The translations under genes were made by a program, and so were the position numbers. 64,000 bases of DNA from Adenanthera pavonina (lineage: Eukaryota > Streptophyta > Magnoliopsida > Fabales > Fabaceae), in contig JAIVEN010000012.1 in assembly GCA_026686845.1 (NCBI GenBank), positions 1,118,501-1,182,500 on the forward strand, given 5' to 3'. Shown here one piece after another: positions 50,648 to 63,200 of this stretch; position 1 is the stretch's first letter, and each line of letters starts with the position of its first letter. The notes beneath the pieces are model-generated. The model saw nothing but the letters and a program-made list of their open reading frames with translations, did not search any database and was not told the origin of the DNA.

Positions 50648-51560
50648 TCAAGGATGGTAGATGCAAGCAAAATGTTTAAGGATAATAGATACAACTAAAA
50701 TGTTTAAAGCATTTTTAGATTCAGTGGGGTCATGAGGGTCTGCGACAGACACTAGGCTCTCTGCGTAATTCAAAATAACAGAACGATCATACGGATATAG
50801 ATCCTCCAGTAACTTCTTGAATTCATTAGTAGTGAGATTGTGTAGAAATAGAAAGTCACTAACGCATCCTATTCGACTACAACTTTCACCAATGAGAAAC
50901 ATATTCCCAATATCACATCCTCTTGCTTCTTTCCTCCAAATACATATTGGATAGACCTACCAGAAATTGGCGCTATTGTATATTTCTTAGTCCAATGACA
51001 ACTCTTCCCATATGCCCCAGTACCCTCCTCCATCACCCATAAATCAATAAAAGATGTAGAATATTTAATCCTATACTGACAATGAAACATAGATAGTTTG
51101 TTTTCATGCTGAGTAAGCCTTTAGCAATGTGATTCACCATTTAATGGAGGTACTGATATCAGTTTAAACACTTCCATGGCTATGTCAAATGAAATTACAT
51201 AACTATGACCATCTTCGACCTTTTGCAACCAAAACATACTACTATTAGCAGTGAAAGTGACATTATCATATTCATGATTTACACCATGTATAATCCCAAA
51301 TTCTACTTCCTTCATGTCCCTATGCTTGATGTATACACTTCCACTTGATCAAGATGTATAAAACTAGAATTCAAAAGCCAATGACAACAAAGTCTCAATA
51401 TCTTATAATCATTGATAATGGGACTAAACCCAAATCCAAAAATTTCCTTACCTATAGTATACTTCATAGTTTCATATGGTAATATGCTCCCATACATGGG
51501 TAGTGTGGTCTATAGTTAAAGTGTTACAACTTCCTTCAGGCCATACCCATGATGTCTCGA
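50648..51560 (-). pseudogene. F-box-associated domain pseudogene, third relative
   Basis: Minus-strand pieces in order: GKEIFGFGFSPIINDYKILRL, VEVYTSS, KEVEFGIIHGVNHEY, VISFDIAMEVFKLISVPP, FIDLWVMEEGTGAY and LTTNEFKKLLEDLY, NYAESLVSV. These align with the C-terminal half of copy B at 29004-29630 but occupy several frames, so it carries at least two frameshifts, plus stops. The F-box end is not recognisable beyond about 51560. It is more decayed than the pair at 27-30 kb. Confidence 0.82.
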
Positions 51561-54225
51561 AGCTTGAACCATTATTACTGATCACTATTGGCAAATGGGG
51601 AAAACTTCTTATCTATAATAAGTCGATAACACATTCTCCTTATAAACCTTATGTTAAGTCATAGAAAGAGAGTCACGAAACTCTTCCATCAACTTCACAA
51701 TCCTCACATAACATTCACTTCCTAAAATTTCTATAGCCCAAGCACTTCCAACAATTAGTTCCTACCTGTAAAACTCACATTCAACCTCTTACAACTCAAA
51801 AATCCTAACTTATTTGCCACATACTAGTCCTCATGGGATATCCTAACAATCCTTGTCCAAGCCCAAACTGGCCATGCTCTAATTTATATCGATACATTTA
51901 TTTTCAAACAAACCTCTTTCCTCATAACTTCACCTCCTTCCGGTCTCATGTCATCAGGAAAAAGAACAAGAATTTCTATCCTAATTTGGGTTCAGCCCAA
52001 AAGACTAGTGACCTCTTAACCATATCTCATATTCTTCCAACACAACCTGTCTTTCTTTTTCATTTGAAAGATATCCAACTATTGCCTTCACAATCTACAA
52101 ATGTGATACTTCAAATGATAATCACCCTATCTTTGTTGTCCTTCTTGATGGCATTGAAATCAATACTAAGGCTTCCATTATCCGACACCATCTTAGCTCC
52201 ATGACATATATTTTTCACTCCAACTATAAACTCTCACTAGTTAACCTTTTCTCTGACATCATTGTGTCTAACTTTCTATCCAAAGGTAACTGATTGAATT
52301 CCCTCACAATCCTTCCACTATTCTAAAGCATCCCAACATTCCACCTTCAAGACTCAGTTTCCATTTCCATACTCAATCCTTACAGAGCTCCCGGCCTCTT
52401 ACATAATAACTTACCTTTATCTCCCATACTTAGGGCTATTCAACTTCCTTTACCAGTTTTCTCCTAGGATCCCAGATGGAAAAAAGCATGAATCATTGAA
52501 CTTCTCTTCTCCTCTTCATTCTCCTGCATTTGTAGAGATAGAACATGGATCTTTACATGCTAGTCCTCTAAGGATGTATACTTCACAACCGATAACTACT
52601 CTTTGATTTTCGGGCAAGCTCTCATAGTCTCAATACTTAGTAAAACACTCCTTCACCTTAACTATAGATCAGTATACTTCCATAGAACATATTTAGAGGT
52701 TTGAATCATGTGATAGATTAAGATATAAAATTTTTTTCCTCAGGTTACTATTCATTTGGTAAATCATTTTTCTCTAGCAAAATTTCAAAATTCATAACTA
52801 ATTGTAGAAAAATCATATCAAAGTGGTTCAAGTCTCTAACAGTACCTTGAAATCTCATATACATGGAAAAAAATATGAAACAACATTTTAGTAATGCTAA
52901 TTGTTACATTTTATTGTATAAAATCTACTATTCAAATGGTCATTTTTCTCTTTTCCATGATTTTATCCATAAATTTAAATTCCATATCTAATTTTATACT
53001 AAGCCAAATAATGCGTTCTATATGCCATTAGAAAGTTCTATATGTTTACTTACAGTCATATTTTTCTTATATATTTATTTAACTTGTGCAAGACAGGATT
53101 TTAACTTAATTCAATAAAGGTTAGAACATTATTTTTACTGGGAAAACAAACATAACTCTTATTATATGGCTTCAATTGTATTCAAACTAGTGGCATATTG
53201 AACTTAAGACATAAATATTTCCATGCATATATACCACTGATTTTTTGGAATTCTGAACGAATTTATACTGCCTTTTAACTAAAACAGTATAGATGGTAAA
53301 AATCATAGTTTTCTCAGCACTGTCCAGTTTTAACCCTTATGTTAAAAAATCCACTATAAATTGTATATATGCCCAATTTAAGTGTTGTTTAGCTTGATAA
53401 AAAACATACTATATCTAGTTTTAGAGCATATATAACAATCATATTGGATGCTCTGTTTTGAATAGATTACCCTTGTTCATTTCATGGTTGATCATCTCAG
53501 ACCATAATAAGCATCTCTTAGCAAAACCAATTGCATATGCCTACTCTATCATCAAAAAATGTTTCCATTCCATACTAAACATCATGTAAGTCACAAGAAA
53601 ACCTAGCCATACTAAATTACAGAGTCATAACATTTTACATCATTTAATACAAATTTCCGAAATGACACTTCACAATTGTTACAAATTGCACAATCATCAT
53701 GTTTCTCTTCCATCCTCTTAGCTTCATAATATCTTTGCCATGGCTTGGGCCTAACATGTTGATACTTGAGGAGGTGAGATTATAATAATCTCAGTAGCAA
53801 GCCACATTTTATACATTACATTATCCAGCAAGTTATGAAAACATCATAAAAATCACACTTAGAACATTTAATACTATATTGTTCATAGAAAATTCAGCAG
53901 TATAACGGCTTGAAAAATGGACATCCTAGGGAACAAAACCCCTCATTTAAAAAGCCAAATCAACAAATCAAACAAGAGGGAAAGAATATGGCACATATCA
54001 AAGCAATAACATAGCAAGATAACAATAAAGTGAAAGAATGGAACTTAACTACCTTTGATGATATCACTTGGCTTTCCTCTTTAAACTAAAGCTTTCTATA
54101 AGTTTCTCAAGCTCCCTCAAGTCCCTAAACATCATTAAACACATGATCAAGCCACTGGTTTCATGGCTAATCACAAAAAAAAGTCTCATAAAACCCTAAA
54201 TTCCCAAATTTTTTTATCTTGAGCT
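51561..54225. other. Unassigned, probably retrotransposon-derived
   Basis: From about 51700 to 52650 the sequence is C-rich and T-rich on the plus strand with a 123-codon frame (51833-52204) that shows no motif. From 52700 it is AT-rich, LTR-like text, with a cagtagcaagccacattttatacatta segment near 53800. No border or domain could be fixed. Confidence 0.3.
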
Positions 54226-54565
54226 CACTATGCCAAATTTAAGTTCATTGGTGTTCAATAGATGGCATTTATTATTAAAAATGCCAATAAAAATTTGATC
54301 CAAAAGATTAGTTAGCGTTTGTTAAAAAAATGATGACTAAAGTCTATACCTTAGTTGGCATTTTTTCAGCATTTGTTGAAAAAATGCCAACTAAAGTCTA
54401 GACTTTAGTTGGCGTTTGTTAATAAAATGCCAATAAAATATTAAAGTTGGCATTTATTTTAACACATGCTAACTAAAGTCCAGACTTTAGCTAGCGCTTA
54501 TGAACAAATGCCAAGTAATGTCTGGACTTTAGATGGTGTTTGTTAAAAAAAGCCATCTAAAGTTT
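54226..54565 (+). mobile_element. CACTA-like end with subterminal repeats
   Basis: cactatgccaaattt at 54226 is followed by many direct and inverted copies of a aaatgccaactaaagtc / gactttagttggcg(t)tt unit through 54565, including a perfect 28-bp palindrome at 54386-54413. Dense inverted subterminal repeats of 12-16 bp are typical of CACTA transposons. The other terminus was not found. Confidence 0.55.
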
Positions 54566-54864
54566 TTGGATTTTTATTTTTGAAAAATAAGAAAGGCACG
54601 GGTTGATATTTGTATCGTTAATTAGAAAAAGATTAATGGAATAGATCATTATTCTTTGTTTCTGTCTTCCTTACTTTTTCCTCGTTGCCTTACGTCACTT
54701 GGTCATTCACCTCCACTTTCTCTGATCTCCTTCTCACTTTTTCCTAGTTCAAATCTACTTTTTCTTGGTTTGAATCTACTTCGACAACCTTCACACTCTT
54801 GCTTCTGCTTAGTTCAGACCATGCTTTCTCTGGGCCATCAATTTCTCAACACTAATCCAAGCAA

Positions 54865-55563
54865 AACCTAGTATCTGATGTAGCCTCTTTTGCTTCTTCT
54901 CTTTGCCTATCCACCTCTCTGCCTTCTTCATCTTCAGGCTTTAGCGATGTAGATTTTCATAAAAAAGTTACCATCAAGCCAAAGAAGCCATCAAAGAAGC
55001 AAGAAACTACTGCAAAACCTAAGCCTAGAGATAGCCATCAGTCAAAAAACAAAACTTTAGGGAAAAATAGTGAAGCCCATGAGAAATTTAAGCCTAAGCC
55101 TTCTGTTCTGTCACTAGAAGATGTGGATAAAGGGAGAGGTTTTAGTAAGTTTAAGCATCTCCTGAAGTTTCCATTGATAAAAGCAGTGCTTTGGGTGTGG
55201 TATATAGATGCATCTGAGTTGGAAGCAAAAGTGACCGGGGAGGGGAAAATGATGGAAATAAAGAATGTAGAAGAGTGGAAAATCCTTGTAGAGAAGAAAA
55301 GGGAGATGGATGAGAGTTTGATGGAATGGTATGTTCAGGACTATGAGTCATCGAGAGTCCAAAGTGGTGACATTACAATGTTGGTTTCTACATAGAGGTT
55401 AGTTACTGTTGTTGATAAGGTGTCAGCGTTCTCAGTTATGGCGGGAGACAATCCAATTGCCAATTTACGGTCACTTGTTGCTCTTTTGGGTGAGTTAGCT
55501 CCTAATCTTCTCAAATCTATAGAAATTTCTCATCTTCCTTTTCTCTTGTGTTCTTTACTATTA
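54865..55563 (+). pseudogene. Unrecognised plant gene fragment with one stop
   Basis: A plus-strand frame opens after a TAA near 54857 and reads a Ser-rich N-part (LSTSLPSSSSGFSDVDF), a Lys-rich linker (KPKKPSKKQETTAKPKPR) and an ordered region with LLKFPLIKAVLWVWYIDASEL, KNVEEWKILVEKKREMDESL and MEWYVQDYESSRVQSGDI. TAG at 55393-55395 stops it, but similar coding character continues (FSVMAGDNPIANLRSLVALLG in a nearby frame to about 55491) and ends at a plausible splice donor, ggtgagt. The Ser-rich start could be a transit peptide. I do not recognise the family. It lies beside CACTA-like sequence, so it may be a captured fragment or a decayed resident gene. Confidence 0.5.
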
Positions 55564-56731
55564 TAACTGGTTAATTTGATTGCTCTATAACGCAATCGAA
55601 GTCTTCTGTAAAAATCTTTAGTCATTTTGTTGAATAAAATTAATAAATTTGTACATGCACAAGGATTGTAGGGGAAGAATTTGTGCCATTTAAATTTTGG
55701 TTGCTAATTTTTTTTAATAATGTTTTAGCTTAACCATTTGCTCTCTTATTTACTAGGAGGCACTGTATGCGACATGACATTAATACCATGATACCATGGA
55801 ATATGAAATGCTTGGGTGCAATTTATAGTGTTGCTTTGTGTTTGAGTGTTAGACTAGGTTTCGTAACAGAAGTATCCATACTTAATGGGTTATTTATTTT
55901 TTGGGCCAATTATGTTGCTGACTAAAACTTTCAAAAGACCAGCACCTGGTAAGTTTGAGTTGTTATTATGGTTTCTTATTTATATGTACTATTTCTGCTT
56001 AGTCTCAAATTCTTCTTTTCTACATTTTGGTGATCTGAGGCTCTGCCATTAGCTTTTGAAACCTCATGTTTACTTCTTGATCTCTTCAATTATGAGTAAT
56101 CAATCTTAGATGATGAGACATCTCATTGCTGAAATTGCACCTCAATCTAATTTTTATGAAAGGAAAGCAATCCTTTTCCTAGTTGATCTTCCCTTAAATT
56201 GTGCCCATTAAGTTAAGTATAGTGCATATTCAACCCAAAAGTTGATCAGGCATGATATATATCTAAACATCGTACTTGCATCAGATATTTAAGTCTGTGA
56301 AGATTTTCCTTTCTATATCTGTTAAATGTTAATATTGTTCATTTCATAGTATTACTTTGCACTGAATGTGTTTGTTTGTGAGATTGCCTGACTCTATTTA
56401 TGCTATTTAGTTATAGTATAAATGTTATTACCTGACTCTGTTTATACTATATATTTATAGTATAAATGTTATTGCCTCACAGAGTTGGTTGTGTACAAAA
56501 TTGAAAAGATCTTCTTTTTTTTTAAATTTTTTTTGGCTTCTTTTCAAGTTTTCAAATTATTGAAAATGGGGGGTAACGGTAACAGAAAGCATCTTATCAA
56601 TCAAATTAATGTGGATTAAGCAGGATGTAGGGTAAGGGCCTAGCTAGTATAATATTGTACATTTTCCATCTTCATTTTTAGTCAAGGGAGGTCTTTATTA
56701 TGCCAAGGGAGAAGAAATATTATTGGCTTCA
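55564..56731. other. Intron-like or intergenic sequence
   Basis: T-rich sequence without a supported exon; a segment near 55937-55950 (aaaactttcaaaagaccagcacctg followed by gtaagt) could be a small exon of the preceding fragment but is too short to judge. Confidence 0.3.
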
Positions 56732-58984
56732 TGTCACACCCGAAAATGCAACGCGGATGGCGCGGAGAATGAAGAAAAAGATAGAGATAGGCCCTCACAA
56801 TGGGGACCGATTTCGGAGTGAGTCGCCACTAAAATTTTAAGGGAAATTTTGGAAAAATGAAATAAAAACAAAAAAAGGAAAAGGCAGGTCTGCGAATCAG
56901 AGTTGGGTTCGGGAGTACGATTGTGAGTGGAGAAGGTATTAGGCACCCCCACAACACTGGTTCCTAATAACGGTTACCTTAGGTCGATCATGCAATTTTT
57001 ATGGCTTTTAAAAAAATTATTTTGGTTGCTCTTTTACTATTCACATACAAAGATAAATGTAAAAAATGAGAAAAATGTAAAAACGAAAATAAGGAAATAA
57101 ATGAAAATATGGGAGGTTGGGAAAATATAATGAAATGAAAATATTATTTATTTATAAAAGTAGGCTTGACCCAGAGTTAGAGTCTGGGGCCTACGTACCC
57201 TGCAACAGGGAAAAAAAGTCGATGTAGTTCGGACTAAAAATGCGTATCACTGGGTTAGTATTTTCTTATTTTATATATTCTTTGAAAAGAGAGGTTTATA
57301 GAAAATAATTTTGTCTTTCCACAAACAAAATAATTTTCAGAATTGGTTGGTATGTTTTAATTTGTAAAAGACAGATTAATTCCCATTATTTGCTCTTTTC
57401 ATTTATTTATTTTTGGTTCAATCATCTTCTAAAAGAGATGTGTTTTTTTCCTCAATTTAGAAAATATGATTAAAATTATGTGCGATTTGAACATTTTATT
57501 TTGGTTTAAAAAGGAAATATTTGAAAGCAATTTTTTTTTTGCAAAATAAAATCAATCGGCTCATGTGGCAACTTTATCACTCACAATATACCCATTAATA
57601 CCTAAATGTCCACGGTGGTATCACTCGAGACAAAAAGGTACAAAAAGTTCAAAGAAAACAAATAATTTTTTGTGTGAATATATATATATATTTTTGATAA
57701 AATCCTTTTAACACCTAAAACAGGGATTAAAAAATGTGATCACTACGTATGTTTTGAAAAATAATAATCAGCATATGTGGTAACTTTATCACTCACAAGT
57801 TACTGATTAATGCTTAAATACCCACGGTGTTACCACTCGGGGTGGATAAGCGAAACAGATAAGAACTTGGAAGAAAACGAATAGCTTTGGTTTCCACCAT
57901 TTTATTATTATTCTTTTATTATGAAAAGGTAATAAAAATGAATAAATAAAACATGGAATGAAAATAAATAATTTTTGGCAAGAATTATTTTATAAAAAGG
58001 AAATAGATAAAATTCTCTTACTAGAAAATAAACAAATAAGCATTAAGAAAAATTTAAAATATCATCGTTACATATATTTCTAAAGAGAAATAATTAACAT
58101 ATGTGGCGACTTTATCACATAGGAATTGCTGATTAATATTCAAATACCCACGGTGTTACCACTCAGGAAAGAAAAGTAAGTAGCTTAAAGGATAAAATAG
58201 GAAAAAAATAAAATTTACATAAAATTATTTTTTATTTTCTTATTATAAAAAATAAACGTGACTAAGATAACCCATTTTAAAAAGAAAATAAATTTAAAAA
58301 ATTTAAAAATAAGATTTATATAGATATATATATGTATATTACTTGTTTATTATTATATACTTTTGGGCTTTATTTATTTATTTTTATTTTGGATTTTACT
58401 TATTATTTTTTTTTCTTTCTTTTTTTTTAATCAAACCTTATTGTAAAGATTTTGCAACCTGACTCATGATGACCCCCTTTTTTTCACGCAAAAACATCGA
58501 AGGCGATGAAAGTCAAATGTTTACCAAACTGACCTTATGATGCATCACATAAAAACATTGAAGGCAGTAAAAATCGAATGCTGACCTTACGATACATCCT
58601 TTCCACTAAACAACCACAAACGTTATATCACTATTCTAACTATTGTAGCAGTAGGAAAACCAGAAATAAAACATTAAAAGGGGCTAAATAAGCCCACGAT
58701 TATCAAAGTGCCAAACTGGTCAGTCACCATATTCCAAAATCAGATTCATTCCAATCTAATTTATTCCAAAGTTGTAGTACTTTATCAACACCAAACAGGA
58801 AAGATTCCAAAGGCATAGAAGGCTACACTCCCTTTGAATGAAGCAAAAGCTCATAACTCCACCAAATATATCAAGGTACAAGCAAACAATTGGTTTTCAG
58901 CTTCACTAATGTGTACATAGTGGTCTTAAGGGATAGAAAGAACAAAACAAACAAGTAAATCATCATCCGCTTGATATAAGACTT
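56732..58984 (-). repeat. Tat/gypsy-type LTR end portion, minus strand (left palindrome arm)
   Basis: On the minus strand this ends ...ttttcgggtgtgaca at 56732, with the gtggcgactcactccgaaatcgg and ggtacgtaggccccagactc phrases usual near the end of plant Tat/gypsy LTRs. From 57146 to 58984 it is an inverted copy of 62145-64000. Three copies of a 65-bp unit (gtgg.aactttatcac to ccacggtg.t.ccactc) start at 57565, 57777 and 58103. No coding sequence. Confidence 0.75.
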
Positions 58985-59410
58985 CGGCAAAAAAATTTTA
59001 TGGAACATGAAGCTCTTATGAATTATTATTTATTTGTACAAAATGGAAGATGCATGTAGAATGCCAATTTTATTGCCCTAATTTGACAAACATTTACTGT
59101 AACCACAATGTTAGAAATGTAATGAAACTGGGTTTTATCTTTCAATTTCCTTGTCTTGATGTAGATCTCCATTGCCCTTGATGAAGGAATCCAGTTAACC
59201 CCACAACTCTTAAACTTGCCATGATCATAAGTGATGCTGAAAAGCCACCTTGCCTGTTTCTATCCTTAGGTATTGCTGTGTCGTCCAAAAAAACTTTTTC
59301 TCAATCAAATTCTATGAGCTTCCATTCTACTCCTTGTACTTAGCACCATTAGTGGGCAGTCATGATTACTCTCATGATGCATGCCATTAAGTAACATTCT
59401 TTCCTTTTTT
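58985..59410. other. Spacer after the left arm, unassigned
   Basis: Similarity between the arms stops at 58984. This stretch has no matching partner in the plus-strand LTR and no recognised gene. Confidence 0.35.
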
Positions 59411-60226
59411 TTTTTAGTTAAAATTTATTTGAGGAATAAATACAGCAACTTACCAGAGGGAAATCAATAATCAAGGAGGAATACATACAGCAGCTTGTCA
59501 AGGGGAAGCAATAATCCAGGAATAAGAATAAAAAGTTAGTTTATTAGGTGAACAAACCACTTGGATGGTAGATCTTGAAACAACCAAAAACTATAAATAC
59601 TGATCTAGTAAAAATGAAGAAAATGCCTTCACATTGGTCTCTTAAGCCTCAAGTCGGGTAGCTGGCATTGCTTTTGGGCACGCCCTATAGTACGTCTGAC
59701 TAAAGATTATGCTGCTAAGATAATGCTCCTAATCTGAATGACGAGGGGTAGCTCATCAACATGTTATTTTGTTTAGATCTTGTTATCATATCTTGTTTTT
59801 GTGAGCATTTGTTTGAGTCACTTCATTTGCATGCTGCATCAGTTCCAGCCTAGTTGAACATAGTTATTCATTTGTGTCATATCATTGCATGTTGCATTAG
59901 TTTGACTATAGCTCGAGTTAGCTGATCACTTGCGCATCTATTAGAGTCTATTTCAATTTATTTAGTCGAGTCCCAGTTCACATTCGCATTGCATGTATTG
60001 AAAATGTTCTTTGACCCTTTTATTTCCAAAATTAAATCATTCATGCCTAGGATAGAGTCCCGTGTTCTAAGCTCATGTTGTATTGCATCTCTTTGTGTCT
60101 GGGGCAAGTCTTTGTGTATTTTGCACGGACAAAATTCGTGTTTTAATCTTTACTCGTTTCTTACAAGAAAACTCCAAAATTGCATTTTCCTCGTTCTCAC
60201 ATAAGAAACTAGTAAAGAGGGGCAAC
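59411..60226 (+). mobile_element. Tat/gypsy 3' internal tail with polypurine tract
   Basis: Non-coding sequence ending in the purine-rich tract aaagaggggcaac (60214-60226), which in Tat-lineage elements directly precedes the 3' LTR. No protein domain is left in it; the frame at 59989-60204 has no motif. Confidence 0.55.
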
Positions 60227-63200
60227 TGTGAACACCCCATTTTGTCCTGACATTTTTATAATAAATTAAAAAAAACCAAAATAAAAAAAATAATATAAAT
60301 TTTTCTCTAAAACCGAAGCCCTAAAAAAATTTTAAAATTAGATTAATAAAAAAATTTTTTTTAAAACAAAGCCTAAAAAAAAGTTTTGGGCCAAAATTCA
60401 GCCCAAAATTTGAAATATGTTAAAAAAAAAAAAGACCACATTGGGCTGAAACCACTTCAGCCTAATGTGTCACGAGCCCTCAATTGGGCTCGTGGACTGG
60501 TCTACCGAGGGAGCCCTTTAGGGCTCGGGGGGAGGCAAATCTAGAGGAGCCCTTTAGGGCTTAGTGGGAATCAAGTGCGAAAGGGAGCTGGCCGCGAGTG
60601 TGAGAGCCGAGAGAGGGCAGGGAGAGTTGGCCGCTGGCGAGGGAGGCTGAACCAGAGGGAGCCCTTAGGGCTCGGCCGAAGGAGAGCTAGAAGGAGGAGG
60701 AAGGAAGTAGGGAGGCATGGGGTAAGAGCTGAGGAAGGCAGCCGTGAAAAGAAAAGAGAGAAGAGGGAGCTAGGGTTCAGAAAAAAGAGAGAGAGAGAGA
60801 GATGAGGAGAGAGAGAGAGCCTTGGCCGAGAAGAAAACAGAGGGAGCCCATTAGGGCTCGGTGGAGAAGGCAACCAGAGGGAGCCCTTTGGGCTCGGGTG
60901 AAGGGCACAGGGGGAGGCCTCTGAGCAGAGGCTCAGGTTCATGAAAGAGGACACAGCGGACACGATGCCAAAGGGACCGAGGGGCTTAAGTACGAAATTT
61001 CAGAGGCAGAGAGTGTGGGCTGGACACACACAACACAATCCCTCCACTACTCCGTACCCAGTACAGCAGGGTAGTTGAGGTGAAATTTTTTAGGATGAAG
61101 ACGATAGAGGCCACGTTGGAGCAGCAGAGAATATGAGCAAAGGGACGAGGGACAACTGGAAAAACAGTCACGCGCCTGATTACTCTATTTACAAGTCACT
61201 CGCGGGAACTCTATAAGAGCTGAGGGAAGGCACTTGCACAAGGGGATTTCGGGGGGGGTAACTTCTGGACGCCAAAAAGAAATCCTAGAAACTGAGATTG
61301 AGAGAAAAAACCTGCAGGCCGAAATTTCAGAGGTAGAGAAAGAAGATTCTGAGGGCGAGAGAGAAAAAAAACCTAAGAGGAGTTAAGGAAGGGAACAGAG
61401 GAGGCCGAGAACTTCCAGAAGGTTGATCAGGAGGAATTTGGAGGACAAGGAAAAGAGGAAGGAGCAAAGAGAAACTGAGCAAAAGAACAGAGAGAAGGAC
61501 CCTCAAATCTGAGGAGGTTGCAACCTGTGTAGACATTAGCTTGGTATAATTTTTCTCATTCTATCATGAATACTCCATTGTGTGAATCACTGAGTTTGGA
61601 GACCATTTTTTTTGTTGTTGTATCATGTTAAATTGACAAGGACGTAGTACCATTGTCATTTGGGTCAGTTTAGTTTTCTCTTTTTGTTTTTATTATGTAG
61701 TATGGCCTGCTGTCTCTTTCTGTGATGCTCTGTGATTCTGGGATGATCTTGGTTTTATTGCTAGATGGTATTAGCCTTTAGTTATCCACTGTGTTGTGAT
61801 TTTGCTTTGACCTCTTAGCATTCTATTTATAGAAAATCTGGTTTAGGCTATTATCATTTGGCGCTCTGTCTCTGGGGAAAACCATGTTTTAGTCTTTTAA
61901 ATGCTCTGAATGTTGAATCTTGTTCTGGGGACTATATTTGAGGATGTCAAGTTTTTTCATCAAATTTGATGGTTTGGTTTGTTGAAAAAGTCTTAGGCTA
62001 GAGTCAACTCATTAAGCTTGCCAGTTTTTGTTTCTTAAACTGTTTGGGGTTGTTGAAGGGACGGGGTTTTGATCATGAGTTAGGTTCTCTTCCTGTAATA
62101 TCAGTTTGTAATATCAGTTTGACTACCCTGTTCCTAGTTAGCCAAAGTCTTATATCAAGCGGATGATGATTTACTTGTTTGTTTTGTTCTTTCTATCCCT
62201 TAAGACCATTATGTACGCATTGGTGAAGCTGAAAACTAATTGTTTGCTTGTACCTTGATATATTTGGTGGAGTTATGAGCTTTTGCTTCATTCAGAGGGA
62301 GTGTAGCCTTCTATGCCTTTGGAATCTTTCCTGTTTGGTGTTGATAAAGTACTACAACTTTGGAATAAATTAGATTGGAATGAATCTGATTTTGGAATGT
62401 GGTGACTAACCAGTTTGGCCCTTTGATAATTGTGGGCTTATTTAGCCCCTTTTAATGTTTTATTTCTGGTTTTCCTATTGCTACAATAGTTAGAATAGTG
62501 ATATAACGTTTGTGGTTGAATCCTTCAATTTGTTTTGTTTAGTGGAAAGGATGCATCGTAAGGTCAGCATTTGATTTTTATTGCCTTTAATGTTTTTATG
62601 TGATGCATCATAAGGTCAGTTTGGTAAACATTTGATTTTCATCGCCTTCGATGTTTTTGCGTGAAAAAAAGGGGTCATCATGAGCCAGGTTGCAAAATCT
62701 TTGCAATAAGGTTTGATAAAAAAAAATGAAGAAAAAAAATAATAAGTAAAATCCAAAATAAAAATAAATAAATAAAACCCAAAAGTATATAATAATAAAC
62801 AAGTAATATACATATATATATCTATATAAGTCTTATTTTTAAATTCTTTAAATTTATTTTCTTTTTAAAATGTGTTATCTTGGTCACGTTTATTTTTTAT
62901 AATAAGAAAATAAAAAATAATTTTATGTAAATTTTATTTTTTTCTGATTTTATCCTTTAAGCTACTTGCTTTTCTTCCCCAAGTGGTAACACCATGGGTA
63001 TTTGAATATTAATCAGCAATTCGTGAGTGTTAAAGTCACCACGTATGTTGATTATTTCTCTTTAGAAATATATGTAACGATGATATTTTGAATTCTTCTT
63101 AATGCTTATTTGTTTATTTTCTAGTGAGAGAATTTTATCTATTTCCTTTTTATAACATAATTCTTGCCAAAAATTATTTATTTTCCTTCCATGTTTTATT

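Noticed and set aside
51833..52204. A 123-codon frame as a gene
   Set aside because: No recognised domain, no introns or neighbours that support it, and low-complexity composition.
54656..54871. A 71-codon Leu/Ser-rich frame
   Set aside because: No motif, no ATG in good context, and out of frame with the better-supported fragment downstream.
60571..60963. Overlapping Arg-rich (plus) and Ser/Pro-rich (minus) frames
   Set aside because: They come from purine-rich LTR sequence with repeated hairpins; low-complexity translations are expected there.
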